Origin: Flaccisagitta enflata
Taxonomy: Eukaryota > Chaetognatha > Sagittoidea > Aphragmophora
Direction of reading: 5' to 3'
NCBI GenBank assembly: GCA_965153355.1
Contig: OZ231126.1
Span: forward strand, 57,288,001 to 57,352,000
Length of the DNA: 64,000 nucleotides
Shown here: positions 23,513-34,538 of the stretch, in pieces
How positions within the stretch are numbered: position 1 is the first letter of the stretch
Layout: every line of letters begins with the position of its first letter
Made by a program: the position numbers and the translations under genes
Notes under the pieces: model-generated
Told to the model about the DNA's origin: nothing
The model's input: the letters and a program-made list of their open reading frames with translations, nothing else
Database searches by the model: none

Positions 23513-23566
23513 GAAGGCAAGAGGAAAGAAGGCGGGAAGAATGTAGAAATATACCTAAATGGAAAA

Positions 23567-23779
23567 TCAAAAAATCAAAAAAGGGTGAAAAAGAAGGTAA
23601 AAATAAAAGACATAAAAAAGAGAAGCATGTATCCTAAATTGCGTCACTTTGGTCAATTTTGGGTCTCTAAGACTCTCTATCGTCTCGTTTTGAGATTCGT
23701 ATTTGTGTTTTGTGGTCAATCTTAGGTGGGCATTGAAAACCGCAAAACCAACACAAAACTCAATTGTTCCATTTCCCAA
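23567..23779 (-). CDS. Weak exon candidate, unrecognised
   Basis: A 70-codon frame (MGNGTIEFCVGFAVFNAHLR, then KHKYESQNETIESLRDPKLTK) is preserved in the right arm at 56437 with one residue change in the shared part (Cys to Ser). The arms are similar everywhere, so this does not show selection. Composition is plausible but no domain or splice pattern is clear. Confidence 0.15.
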   Translation of the reverse strand: MGNGTIEFCVGFAVFNAHLRLTTKHKYESQNETIESLRDPKLTKVTQFRIHASLFYVFYFYLLFHPFLIF

Positions 23780-23833
23780 GCAAACTCAGTAAAAAAAAAG
23801 AAAAGGTTTTCCTGGAGAAAATAGAAGGAACGA

Positions 23834-23837
<4 letters not shown>

Positions 23838-23901
<64 letters not shown>

Positions 23902-23904
23902 GAC

Positions 23905-23955
<51 letters not shown>
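23838..23955. repeat. GA then GACA compound microsatellite
   Basis: GA to about 23910, then GACA to 23955. Mirrored at 56265-56375. Confidence 0.95.
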
Positions 23956-23959
<4 letters not shown>

Positions 23960-24296
23960 ATAGACAGACTTACAACAGAAACAAGGACAAGTGGGTACCC
24001 AGACCATAGCAAAACAAGACAGAAATGAATGTGGACAGAATGATATAGCGCTTTTTAGTGGAGTAAGAGCCCTGTGGAAAAGAGAGAAAAACGGGAAAAC
24101 CTCAAGGTGCAGAGGGTGGAAAAGTTAGATGGGAGGGTGGGAAAGAGTAGACAGTGGAGACCAAGTGAGTGCCCTGCAGACAGAGAGTGACTCAAAAAGA
24201 AAACATTGAAAACGTTTTTTTTTTCTGTAAAAATACACGTCTTCTGCCTAATTGCCCTCTCTTTTTATCTCTTTTTTCTCTCTCTGCCTCTCTACC

Positions 24297-24399
<103 letters not shown>

Positions 24400-24553
24400 T
24401 CTTTCTCCCTAAAAACTTAAGGATTCTTTGAAAAGAGCCACTTCTTCTCTTTTTTCTTAAAGAACATTTCACCGTCTCAATAATCAGGATTGTAAGTTTT
24501 TTTTTCATTTTTCCCTTTCTCTCTTTCTCTCTCTCAAGTTTTATTCAAGCCTC

Positions 24554-24590
<37 letters not shown>

Positions 24591-25075
24591 ACACACACAC
24601 ACACAACCTGTGAAATTCAAGAGAAACAAAATCATGAGAAAAAAAATGAATCAAAATTGATAAAAACAAGGCCACATCACGAATGCAATTTTGGGCGTTG
24701 CAAAAAAGAGAAAGAAAGAAAGAAAGAAAGAAAGAAAAAATTCAAATCGCTTTCGTGCCTCAAAGATCGTACAATTTTATCCGACCACATTCTCTTTTTA
24801 CATTTCTGTCTATTTTTCTTTCGTCCTTAAAAATCCATTCGTTTTTTTTTGTGTGTTTTTCTTTACAAAAAGCTGAGAGATTCAACCCAAAACACATTCA
24901 CAATAATCGCCGGTTCAGCTCAGCAAAAAATGTTACCTATTAAAACAATAACAGTGTGCACCGAGGGAAATTATTTAGAACAACAGGATGAAGAAGAAGT
25001 AGAAGAAGAAAAAGAAAAACATTGACAGAACATTTTTTTAAAAAAGACAGAAGACCGAAAAAAAAAGAAAAATTT

Positions 25076-25288
25076 TTAGTCTGGATGGTGCCTCGGTCTG
25101 CCTTCATGCGGCTTTACACTGTCGAAACGGTTTGAAAAGGAGAGAAAAACAGAGAAAGAGAGTAGGTGGGTTGAAATAAGTAAAACAAAATGGAAATGTA
25201 AGGTTAAAAAATGTCCCGCTGGGGCCGCTGCTTCGGCGGCGCCGGCTGAGGCTGAAGCGGCGGCGACGGCGGCGGCATGAGCGCTCAT
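25076..25288 (-). CDS. Weak exon candidate, Ala/Ser-rich
   Basis: A frame starting MSAHAAAVAAASASAGAAEA in a locally GC-rich patch (25205-25280) of otherwise A/T-rich DNA. The same frame is at 54378-54590 with one residue change. The GC rise and the preceding CTGCAGTGAAAG context would suit a first exon, but no donor site is obvious and the tail is hydrophobic low complexity. Function unknown. Confidence 0.2.
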   Translation of the reverse strand: MSAHAAAVAAASASAGAAEAAAPAGHFLTLHFHFVLLISTHLLSFSVFLSFSNRFDSVKPHEGRPRHHPD

Positions 25289-25448
25289 CTTTCACTGCAG
25301 CTCCTCTTCTCAGTACAATTACAGCTAAGTATGCAATTTCGTGCACCGAATCCCACCCATACTTATGTAAAATCATGGTTGAAAAACATACAGATTACAG
25401 ATCTATACAGACAGGCATGTGCAAGCGGCGAGTGCCTCGGATGGTATA

Positions 25449-25552
<104 letters not shown>

Positions 25553-25724
25553 AGCGTGCGTGTCGTTTGCGTTTGCATCCGTATCTGTAAAAGTGCGCTT
25601 CAGTTTCGGCTTTGGCGTATACGTGTTTGGATAAAAAGGAGGTCCAATCTCAAGATCAGGGCTGATTTTCATTTTTCACATTCACATTCGCACATCGATA
25701 TTTCGATTTTTTTTTGTTCTGTTG

Positions 25725-25728
<4 letters not shown>

Positions 25729-25820
<92 letters not shown>
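25729..25820. repeat. CT microsatellite
   Basis: Pure CT. Mirrored as GA at 53818-53908. Confidence 0.95.
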
Positions 25821-25821
<1 letters not shown>

Positions 25822-26007
25822 TTTGATTAAACCATTCAACATGCATTAGTAAATGACAGATTATTTGAGTAATGAGTGACAAGCGCTGCTTCTTCCCCCT
25901 TTCAACTTCCGCCAAGTCTCCTTTTAACGCGACCCTCTACCTGCCCACCACTCTACTCCATCTCTCCTTCGTCTTCTCCTCCCTCCTCCTCATCATATTT
26001 TTCTCCT

Positions 26008-26130
26008 TCTTCTTTTTCTTCTTCTTCTTCTTCTTCTTCTTCTTCTTCTTCTTCTTCTTCTTCTTCTTCTTCTTCTTCTTCTTCTTCTTCTTCTTCTTCT
26101 TTTTCTTCTTTTTCTTTTTCTTCTCCTTTT
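26008..26130. repeat. TTC microsatellite
   Basis: TTC with TTTTTC margins. Mirrored at 53490-53625 as AAAAAG-rich repeat, so the unit has changed between arms. Confidence 0.9.
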
Positions 26131-26391
26131 TCTTCTCCGACTTAAAAAATCAATAATCATACAAAAAAGAAAAAAAAAAAAAAACCGAAACGAAATTCAA
26201 GTGATTGAAGAGAATAAAATTTAAGCGCTAGAAAACGATTGATTCAAAAAATGGCTAATTAAATGGGTAATCATGTAACGATGACGGATTGTCTGGATTT
26301 CTCAGTGGCGGTGCCTAGGAAATGGCGAATGGAAAGGGAAGAGACCTCTCACACACGTTTTTCTCACATGAAGAGAGAGAAAGAGAGAAAG

Positions 26392-26395
<4 letters not shown>

Positions 26396-26470
<75 letters not shown>
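26396..26470. repeat. GA microsatellite
   Basis: Pure GA. Mirrored CT tract at 53092-53240 is longer and has an extra TCTGTCTCTCTTTC prefix. Confidence 0.95.
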
Positions 26471-26474
<4 letters not shown>

Positions 26475-26499
26475 AAACTTTCTTGTAATAATCTGTGCT

Positions 26500-28015
26500 T
26501 TCGCGGGAAAAGGGGGTGAGGGGTGAGTGTCAGGGGTAAATGGGGGTGGTTTGGGAAGTTGTTTTTTCTGTTACTAGGTTTCAATGGTTCGTTATCTGAA
26601 TTCCTGTGGTTTCGAATTGGCGATTTTTCAAGGTTCATTTCACTGGTTTGGAGCGTCATACAATGGAAAATATTTCATATCTCACACGAATGGACTGGCA
26701 ATTTTGCATCAAACACGCGAGTGCGGTTCCAGCTTATCTTTCGATTCGTCGGTGGGGAACTTGAGACCTTTGACCAATGCCATTGGTCCAATGGTCTAGT
26801 CTCGTCAATGAAAACTCACAACTTACTAACAGGGCCGGAGTGTATAAAGTTGAGTGGCTTTTGATTTCTTGCCCCTCCCCCCCCCCCTGTTTGGGTGCTT
26901 CACATAGCAAAAGTTGGTTATTTCTTTTTGCCCTCTCTACCTTATGTTGAGTGACTTAATTTAGGACCTTTACCATTTTTCTTTTATCAAAAATCTTCTG
27001 TTTTTTTTTTAAATTGTTTTTGTGGACATAATTTGCATAATGCAGTGGGATAAAACCATAACCTGACATTGTTTAAAATTAGCTTTTACAAATTTCCATT
27101 CTTCATAGAATTGTAATTCTGCCTTCTCATAAGCTCTTTCATAGCTTATATTCTAATATCTTAGTTTTTCTATACAAACATCATGATATTCTAAAATAAA
27201 TAATTGTTTTTTTTAAACAAATCTACACAGGATTTTGCCAAATTCTGGGAAATCTGTGGGAATTTTATGGCCAAAACAAAACGGAAGATAAAAGAATCTT
27301 GAAAAAAGGGAAATGGTCATCTTCATGATTTTTGCTCCTCCTTATTACCTAAACAGGGTGAAGGGATACTCCTAACTTTTGCTATGTGAAGCACCCAACC
27401 CCCCTGTCTTTTGATTTCCTTTCCTAGCTGGTCAAAGATTTTTATTTGATTTTCTATCTCAAAGAGTGTAAATGCAACTGAATTACAGTTTAAAGTGTAA
27501 AATAGTGTTGCAGTAATCAAATACTACCTTTTGGAACAGCCAAAAGTGTAAAATCGTATAAATTTTTTTTCTTCTTTTCTAACCTCTAAGTTTTTCCTTA
27601 TCTCCTTTGATGTTACACCCCCTACGGGTTGGGGGGGGGAACTAAACAATATACATCCCTGCAGTGTCCAATCCTACTCCTTTCCCCCCCCCCCTTTTTT
27701 TTTTTTTTTGAGCCATGAGTATGTTCCTCTATGTAAGTACTCCGCTGTGTTATTAGTCCGTCTGTCTTTTGATTGGTCTGCCACACTCTCGTCGTCAGTG
27801 AACTTGATAGTTGTCACTGCCCCTGCCCACCGAAACTCGCAATTGGGGTTAGCAAATTAACAAGAACAAAAAAAAAAAAAAAACAACAGTAACAACAATA
27901 TTTGGGACCTACCTTCAAATAAAACCCGGAAGCAGGGGTCACATCCTCGCGCGACGTTTGGCGAGACAAAGAAAGAGAGGATATGTTTCGTTTTTTATGT
28001 TTTTTGTTTTTGTTT

Positions 28016-28046
<31 letters not shown>

Positions 28047-28235
28047 CAAAACCAACAAGTTTCAATCATGTTTTCCAAAGACGGTGTTTCAACGAAGAAA
28101 TAATGATAATAATAATTATAGTGACGATAATGATAATAATAATCATAATAATAAAGAATTAATCCGCGATTAAAAAAATCATTATTTTGATTTGGCAAAG
28201 AGGAGGACTCAGTTGTCGACGGGAGAAAAAGAAAA
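26500..28235. other. Arm sequence without a supported gene
   Basis: Includes a direct repeat of TTTTGCTATGTGAAGCACCCAA-like phrases in inverted orientation (about 26888-26920 and 27380-27405), which brackets a roughly 500-bp A/T-rich fold-back. Frames such as MVRYLNSCGFELAIFQGSFH (26584) change by several residues in the right arm, including G/D, Y/P and G/E, so coding is not supported. Confidence 0.5.
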
Positions 28236-28238
28236 CGG

Positions 28239-28239
<1 letters not shown>

Positions 28240-28317
<78 letters not shown>

Positions 28318-28320
28318 AGG
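28240..28320. repeat. GTT array
   Basis: GTT/TTG repeat. The mirrored site near 51240-51290 is much shorter and interrupted. Confidence 0.95.
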
Positions 28321-28421
28321 AGGAGGAGGAGGAGGTGGAGAAAATAAACAAAAGATTGACTAGGTTTTTTATAAATTGTTTATCTCCAAATCCTCCAAGA
28401 AATGACCCGTTACTTGGAAGC

Positions 28422-28423
<2 letters not shown>

Positions 28424-28509
<86 letters not shown>

Positions 28510-28512
28510 GGT
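28424..28512. repeat. GTT array
   Basis: TTG repeat, mirrored as CAA at 51035-51128. Confidence 0.95.
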
Positions 28513-28981
28513 TTTGTAGTTGCTTTCTTGTTGTAGGTTTTGTTGTATGTTTTGTTGTAGCTACTTATGTCGTTGTTGTGGTGGTTGTTGTTACTGTCGT
28601 TGTTATTGTTGTAGTTGCTGTCTTTGTTCCAGTAGTTGTTGTTGTTTCTTGGTAGAGGGTAGTCGGGGGTGGAAGCCGTGGACGATTGATTGAAGAATTA
28701 CGTGTAGATTTGTTAGGAAAAAGACGAAGAAGACGAGATAGAGGAGGAAGAAGAGGAAGAAGAGATATGGCATAAACTTTGCACCGGAAGTAGGAAGACA
28801 ATGGCGCGTAAACATCAATCGATTTGCGTCAATCGACGACCGCCGTTCCACGTCGAAATCAACGCTGGTCGTTGTCGTTGTTGATATCGTAGATTTATTT
28901 TCCGTCGATGTGGTCGTTGTTGTTGTCGTTGTTGTTGTAGTTGTTGTTGTCCTCGACGATAACGGCACAGAAAATATGATA

Positions 28982-29096
28982 CTATTTAAAAAAACGCAAG
29001 TTATTGGGATTATTTTCTTTGAATTGTTGCCCGAAAAAAAAGGAGTAGTTGTCGTTTTTGTTACTTTTGTAATCCTTGCAATTGAGAAAGGTTTCG

Positions 29097-29185
<89 letters not shown>

Positions 29186-29266
29186 GCACGAATCCCCGGC
29201 GTGCCCGAAGCGACGGGGAGATAAAGAGTAGAGGGAGTTGACGGAGGAAGAGGAGAATAAAGTTGG

Positions 29267-29359
<93 letters not shown>

Positions 29360-29935
29360 CGACGCGGAAGCGGAACGGCGAGTCTCCGGTTGGAAGTTGG
29401 TCGGAAGCCTCTGAAGGCAATCTGAAGAGGAAGAGGAAGAGGACGAAGAGGAAGAGGAGGAAGACGAGGATAGAAAACAAGAGGAGGAAGAGGAGAAGAA
29501 GAAGAAGGAGGAGGAGGAGAGGGAGGCTGTGTCGACGGCCGCCGGATTTGGCAAAAGTGTTGAGGGTTCCAGATAAGTTGTCTCGGAGTTCTTCTTCTTC
29601 TTCTCAAGAGAAGTAGGAGGAGAAAGAGCGAAGTGGGCGTAGCTGGTTGTTGCTTGTTGTTTATTTTGCTGTTTTTCTTGTTTTTGTTGTTGTCGTGTTG
29701 TGGGTGGTTGTTGATCTTGTTGTTGTTGTTTTGGTTGGGCGAGGTAGAACGATGTGAAGGAAGAGGAGGAGGCGGAGGAGGAGGAAGCGGGAGGAGGCGT
29801 TTCCGACGGCGTCGACGAGGCGGAAGCGGAGGAGGAGGAGGCGGCGGAAAGCGAAAGATTGTCTTCTTCTTCGGCTTCGTCATCCTCAACTTCCTCGTCA
29901 ACTTCATCATCCATCGGAAAATTTGGGAGGAAACA
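28982..29935 (-). CDS. Low-complexity Glu/Ser/Gln/Asn-rich exon, left-arm copy
   Basis: A splice-acceptor-like tract (CTGTCTCTCGCTTTTCCAG on the minus strand) ends at 29936. The frame has Met at 29914 (MDDEVDEEVEDDEAEEED), a Ser/Ala block, PSETPPPASSSSAS, a Gln-rich block (DQQPPTTRQQQKQEKQQNKQ), LSPPTSLEKKKK, NPAAVDTASL, Ser runs, DCLQRLPTNFQPETRRSASA, poly-Gln, VNSLYSLSPRRFGHAGDSC, poly-Asn and NETFLNCKDY, stopping at 28982. From the Met it is 310 residues. Homopolymer runs come from pure CAA arrays (29095-29187, 29264-29357). No known domain. In the right arm the frame after poly-Gln differs, giving another C-terminus. It could be an exon of a disordered protein or a repeat-driven open frame. 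Confidence 0.35.
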
Positions 29936-30059
29936 CTGGAAAAGCGAGAGACAGATTATTATTAGTGAACTCATTGAACATTGAACAAGAAACGCGAGGT
30001 TACAATATGACGGAGCGGACGCGTGGGCACTGGGCAGGGCCTTACAACCCCCCCTCTCT

Positions 30060-30060
<1 letters not shown>

Positions 30061-30151
<91 letters not shown>

Positions 30152-30168
30152 ACACACACACACACACT
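30061..30168. repeat. CA microsatellite
   Basis: CA repeat with one CAGAGA interruption. Mirrored as GT at 49384-49470. Confidence 0.95.
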
Positions 30169-30262
30169 GTCTCGCGCGTTACGGACGGACCGTGACGCAG
30201 CAAGGGGGCAGGAGCTGATATACGCGTTCTCGCAATTTTTGACTCTAGCGTTACCGAAGTCA

Positions 30263-30452
30263 CGGATACACGGCTACCCCAGTCGCGTGCGGTTGGGCAG
30301 GGACTGTACTTGCGATCACTTGATCATTTGGGCAGGAGCAGTGAGGCCAAAGACCTCAGAAAACAAACAAAAAAGTAAAGTGTGACGGACCAACGGATGG
30401 GCCAACAGACCGACAAAGCGGGGTGTAGAGTCGCTTAGCATGCGACAAAAAA
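30263..30452 (-). repeat. Family A element, class III (diverged)
   Basis: CGGATACACGGCTACCCC, distal box AGTCGCGTGC, GGGCAG repeats, a spacer, ACGGACCAACGG core, AAAGCGGGGTGTAG, hairpin AGTCGCTTAGCATGCGAC and AAAAA. The copy at 49010-49204 is the same element. Its outer end here is shortened by a deletion that removes the GGCCTTGTT end and the extra hairpin kept in the right arm (49229-49300). Confidence 0.75.
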
Positions 30453-30459
30453 CTAACTG

Positions 30460-31985
30460 GAAAGTCACATTGATGGCTTTGTGGACAAGAAAGTGGACAC
30501 GAATACTGTAATGGAACAGTGCCAGGTATCCAATCCGAAGACGAGAATTTGAAGGGGCAGACTACACTCGGAAAACTAACATTTGCGAGTGGGCATGGCT
30601 GTCTCTGCTTGGCTGGATAGAGGATTGTAGGAATCGAACCGACGCAGTTTTTGTTTCTCCTCTTCCAGTTTTCATCATTTTTATCAGTCATCCATGTCTG
30701 TTTTCTTTCTCAACCGGAAAAAATAATCATACATGAATGTAACTCCTGCAGACAGACATTCTTTTCACAATTTACATGCCGAGACAAACTGGGTTTGAGT
30801 GTCCCAGTTCATTACGAGCTTCGATAGTATCCCGTCGATTTACAATTGATAAAAAAGAAATATATGATATAAATGAATTTGAAAAACACAGCTTTCCAAC
30901 ATTCTGTCATAACCACAACACGTTTAAAAAGCTAAGTGGTATTTCTTGAGCGATTAAATGCGACATTATATGTTTAATGTTTTTGTTGTGATAGCAATTA
31001 TTTCACGAGTCTGTTTTGATTGCTCTACTTAATACTAGTACTAAATAAGAAACGAACCGGTTAAAGGTCGATTCACTGATGCGGACTCATGTATAGTGGA
31101 ACCCCGTCTTCAGGACAACGTCTTTAATGGTGCCCCGCTTTTAAAGGACAAGATTCCACAGCCACCCAGAGCTTGACGCTAGTTGCTCTGAAATGATCGT
31201 CACCAGCATGAATGGTTTCAGGACCCTGATGGTGTATACTAGTATAACACATATCTAAGAAAAATGAAATCTTTAAAAATAGTACTACTTTGCTTCATTC
31301 TTTATCGTAACTCTATGTGATGGAGATTTTCACTAATTCTATGTGCAGATCTGGTTTGTTTGATAAGTCACAATACTTTTGCAAAAGAAATAAAAAGTTG
31401 AATTTACTATTTTAACATTGTTGTACATAGTGAAATGACCAAAAAAAAACTTTTTAGTAGTATTTTTGGGTAGTAAGAAGATTTGATTTATTCATATGAT
31501 GCCTAATTCAAAGTTCAAAATGTTGCCAATTTTTCCCATATTTATGTTTTCACTAATTCATTGATAATTGAAAAAAATGAAGGCTGCTTTTAAACGTTTC
31601 CGTATCGTTACAAGGCACCCTGAGAGGCAAGAAAATGGGAAATTTGACTGATTACTTGATGATACACTCTCGAAAAATCAAATGACTGGGAAAGTGCACA
31701 GGATGGGCAATTGTAAACTACAAAAAGTTAAATGAAACAGAGAAAAAATCTAGACCTGGGATTACCACCCTTGAGGATTTACTGGCAAATCAGCTTAAAA
31801 TGAGTTTCCCAAGACAGTTGAGGCTGTGATCAGGACTTGTGATGTTCCTAATTTATGAAATAAAGCTCAATAGTTCATTTGAGGAAGTTTCATGAGTTTT
31901 GACAGCAATTATTACACTTAATCCTTACTTAAGTAGTACTTTTGAACATGTGTTGAAACGCTTGTTTCTCCACTTTTCAACTTGA
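30460..31985. other. Arm sequence without a gene; empty sites for right-arm insertions
   Basis: A/T-rich sequence matching 46336-49008. Compared with the right arm, this copy lacks the insertions at 47111-47246, 47270-47598 and 47891-48501. The segment TATAGTGGAACCCCGTCTTC (31094) resembles a single decayed end of a pogo/Tc1-type element. A frame in the right arm at 48625 with CKLCKEC is broken here by a stop, so it is not a conserved gene. Confidence 0.6.
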
Positions 31986-31989
31986 TGAC

Positions 31990-32062
31990 CCCGGACCAAT
32001 GCAATGGACGGACCAACGGACCAATGGACAAAGCCTCTTATAGAGTTGCGTGTCCGCTACTA
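31990..32062 (-). repeat. Family A hairpin end, class I, partial
   Basis: GGACCAAC-type core, AAAGCCTCTTATAG and hairpin AGTTGCGTGTCCGCTACT. One stem base has mutated relative to the right-arm copy at 46252. Confidence 0.75.
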
Positions 32063-32086
32063 GAAAGCGTCAATTTTTGAAGATTT

Positions 32087-32158
32087 GTGTTTTTCGTTTT
32101 TCGTTTTTCGTTTTTCGTTTTTCGTTTTTCGTTTTTCGTTTTTCGTTTTTCGTTTTTG
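32087..32158. repeat. 7-bp GTTTTTC microsatellite
   Basis: About ten direct copies. The right-arm equivalent (46055-46235) has turned into long A-runs with single C interruptions. Confidence 0.9.
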
Positions 32159-32387
32159 TATGTTTTGTTTTTTTGCATTCTCTTTTTGCCTTTGTTTTTC
32201 TTTTTTTAATGTTGATCGTTGTAATCATTGTATGTTGAGAACAGCGAAAAATGTCGTTTTCAAAAACAACTAGTTTGCTCTTTAACGATTCGGAACTCAG
32301 TCGACAGGTCGTTGAAATCATTTTTTTAGCGGAAATAGTGATACAAAGCAGGAATAATCACCCATGAAAGACCAATTTAGAAATAAA

Positions 32388-32510
32388 GACATGGCCGTAT
32401 ACACTCCCTCTTAGTCGCCGACGGGTGGGCAGGATTAGAAAACTGAACCGACGGACGGACGGACGGACGGGCCGACACGGCAAGTTCTGGAGTCGCATGT
32501 CCGCGACTAA
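32388..32510 (-). repeat. Family A element, class II
   Basis: ACATGGCCGTATACACTCCC, distal box AGTCGCCGAC, GGGTGGGCAGG, GGAC run, hairpin AGTCGCATGTCCGCGACT. The distal box matches the hairpin with one change. Counterpart 45702-45844. Confidence 0.8.
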
Positions 32511-32746
32511 TGAACGGATAATCTGATCTATCGACTGACCCACGGCCCGTCTGGATCATTAAAAGAACAAGGGAGTGCGCAAAATATTTTCCTAATTTTC
32601 TGCTTGCAAATTGAATGTTAAATGAATCTAGGATTTGTAGAAGGGACCAAAATTTGAAATAAAAAAGATCCTTCAGTCGAAGATCGCAGGCAGAGTATAG
32701 GAGAAGAAGAAAAAAAAATTAATCGAAATAAAAAAAATGAGTAAGC

Positions 32747-32748
<2 letters not shown>

Positions 32749-32817
<69 letters not shown>

Positions 32818-32820
32818 GAA
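32749..32820. repeat. AAAG microsatellite
   Basis: Pure AAAG. Mirrored as CTTT at 45335-45458, longer there. Confidence 0.95.
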
Positions 32821-32920
32821 AGAACGCACGCCGGGGAAAATGTAAGGCATCAGTACGACGAAAAAATATGGAATGGTTAATGCCCGAATTAGTGCCGAAT
32901 ACCTCTGCGAGTCTCTCTCT

Positions 32921-32930
32921 NNNNNNNNNN
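32921..32930. other. Assembly gap (10 N) at the inner end of the left arm
   Basis: Ten Ns directly after a CT run. Homology to the right arm ends here. Confidence 0.99.
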
Positions 32931-33438
32931 TTGACCACTCAGGCTTAAAATCAGACCCCTAAGGCCTTAAATAAGCCCTCTCAGGTCTTTAAACCATTCT
33001 CTCACATTTTTCGGGCTTGATAGGCCTTAAATCAGCCCAGCCAGGCCTCGACTGAGCTTTGAAGGAGCCTTCACACCATTGACATTGTAGGCCCTCCATC
33101 AGCCTTCTAGGGCCTCATCAACTCTTTTAGGCAGGACAAACAAAAGTCCCTCTATGTTCCACAGGACTTCATTCCCTTCAGGGCCACTGCCCTGCTTCCT
33201 CACACACAGTCACAATCATGCATAGCAGGCCATATAATTCACTGTGAGACCTAGACCTGAAATGAACACCTAATTGCCAGGAGCTGCAAAAAATATTTTC
33301 TATGAATTTTTATCCATAAAAACAACCAAGGGAGACTTCCATTTTTGTGGCATCAACGCCCATAAGCGATTCTATTACTTAATCCTGCATAGGGTACCGC
33401 TGACCACATGTTGCCCTTGGGCGACTGGTTAATCGTCT
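32931..33438 (+). repeat. Family B element, subtype B2, truncated and interrupted
   Basis: Starts in a decayed AGGCCTTAAATCAGCC minisatellite at the gap, then cassette GTCCCTCTATGTTCCACAGG, ACTTCATTCCCTTCAGGGCC, GCCCTGC stem, CATGCATAGCAGG. About 160 bp of unrelated sequence (33228-33385) then separates it from its own continuation GGGTACCGCTGACCACATG and hairpin GCCCTTGGGC. Confidence 0.75.
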
Positions 33439-33441
33439 TTG

Positions 33442-33691
33442 TTTTTAGTTGCGGACACGCAACTCTATAAGAGGCTTTGTTTGTCCGTCCGTCCGTCCAT
33501 CCATCCGTCCATCCGTCGGTCCATCTGTCGGTCTGTAACCCATGAGTCGAAAAAAGGGAAAAACAAGCATTTGAGATGTTTTTTTTTTGGTTGCTGGGTT
33601 GGTGTGTTGGAGGGGGGCATGGGGTTTGGATGGGGGATGGATGCCCCTGCCCACCCATCCGCAACGATATTGTGACCCCGCGTCCCTTGTT
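33442..33691 (+). repeat. Family A element, class I
   Basis: TTTTTAG, hairpin AGTTGCGGACACGCAACT, CTATAAGAGGCTTTG, GTCC/ATCC run, GAGTCGAAAAAAGGGAAAAA, GCCCCTGCCCACCC, distal box ATCCGCAAC, GATATTGTGACCCCGCGTC. Complete copy directly after a family B terminal hairpin. Confidence 0.9.
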
Positions 33692-33915
33692 GATTTTTTT
33701 TACTCAATTAAGATGCATTCTTATTCCGTGTTTTTCTTTTATTTTCTACATCATTCTCGATTAAAAGCAATTCAATGAAGATTTTTTTTTCTTTCTCTGC
33801 AGTCTGCACTCAGTATATTCTGTTCCGATCTTTGGTCCAGACATCAGCCAAACTTTTGCCAGAAGTCGAAGGATATCTTTATTACATTAAATGATAAATG
33901 CGCTGACTTTGCATG

Positions 33916-33919
<4 letters not shown>

Positions 33920-33990
<71 letters not shown>
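33920..33990. repeat. CT microsatellite
   Basis: Pure CT. Confidence 0.95.
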
Positions 33991-33991
<1 letters not shown>

Positions 33992-34041
33992 ATTCTTTTT
34001 TTGATCATTTGATTATGGTCCTGGTCATGGATATTTGCTCA

Positions 34042-34200
34042 TTTTTAGTCACGGACTCGCGACTCTCTACTGGGCTTCGTCCGTTCGTCCTTCGGTCCAT
34101 CTATCCATAATGCTTGAGTGGAAAATTTTTGAAAACGCACATTTATGATGCTGCGGCCATGCCGCCCCCCCCCAGAGAGTCGTACGCCCCTACCCACTGG
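34042..34200 (+). repeat. Family A element, class II, degenerate
   Basis: Hairpin AGTCACGGACTCGCGACT (one mismatch), CTCTACTGGGCTTCGTCC, GTCC-type core. The distal part is barely recognisable (CGCCCCTACCCACTGGGC). Confidence 0.6.
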
Positions 34201-34258
34201 GCAGCGGGTTACTTTTTTGGAATTTATATTTCTATAGATACTGTGGTAGTCTGTGAAA

Positions 34259-34398
34259 AAACAAGGCCGGATACACGGCAATCCAGTCGCGGACGATTGG
34301 GCAGGAGCAGTCGAAAACCGCCCGCAATTCAAAAAGGTTACGTTACCGACCTACCAACCAACACGGCAAGGTGTAGAGTCGCTTGTCCGCGACTAAAA
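34259..34398 (-). repeat. Family A element, class II
   Basis: ACAAGGCCGGATACACGG, CAATCC, distal box AGTCGCGGAC, GATTGGGCAGGAGCAG, degenerate core, AAGGTGTAG, hairpin AGTCGCTTGTCCGCGACT and AAAAA. Distal box and hairpin match 10/10. Confidence 0.85.
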
Positions 34399-34538
34399 AC
34401 AGTTGTTTGTCTCTGTGACCCACGAGAATGCTATGTGCAATATTTCTTTGACCAGTCCTTGAGTGGGTTTACATGACGTGAACACATCGTTGTTCCCTCC
34501 CATTCCCCCTCGGGTACTTGCCATATATGTTCTTGATC

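Noticed and set aside
26526-26864. Overlapping frames over a non-repetitive patch, considered as a secreted-protein exon
   Set aside because: The right-arm version differs by several radical substitutions and a different stop, with no sign of constraint.
31094-31160. TATAGTGGAACCCCGTCTTC considered as the end of an intact pogo/Tc1 element
   Set aside because: No matching inverted end was found within the arm; at most a decayed single terminus.
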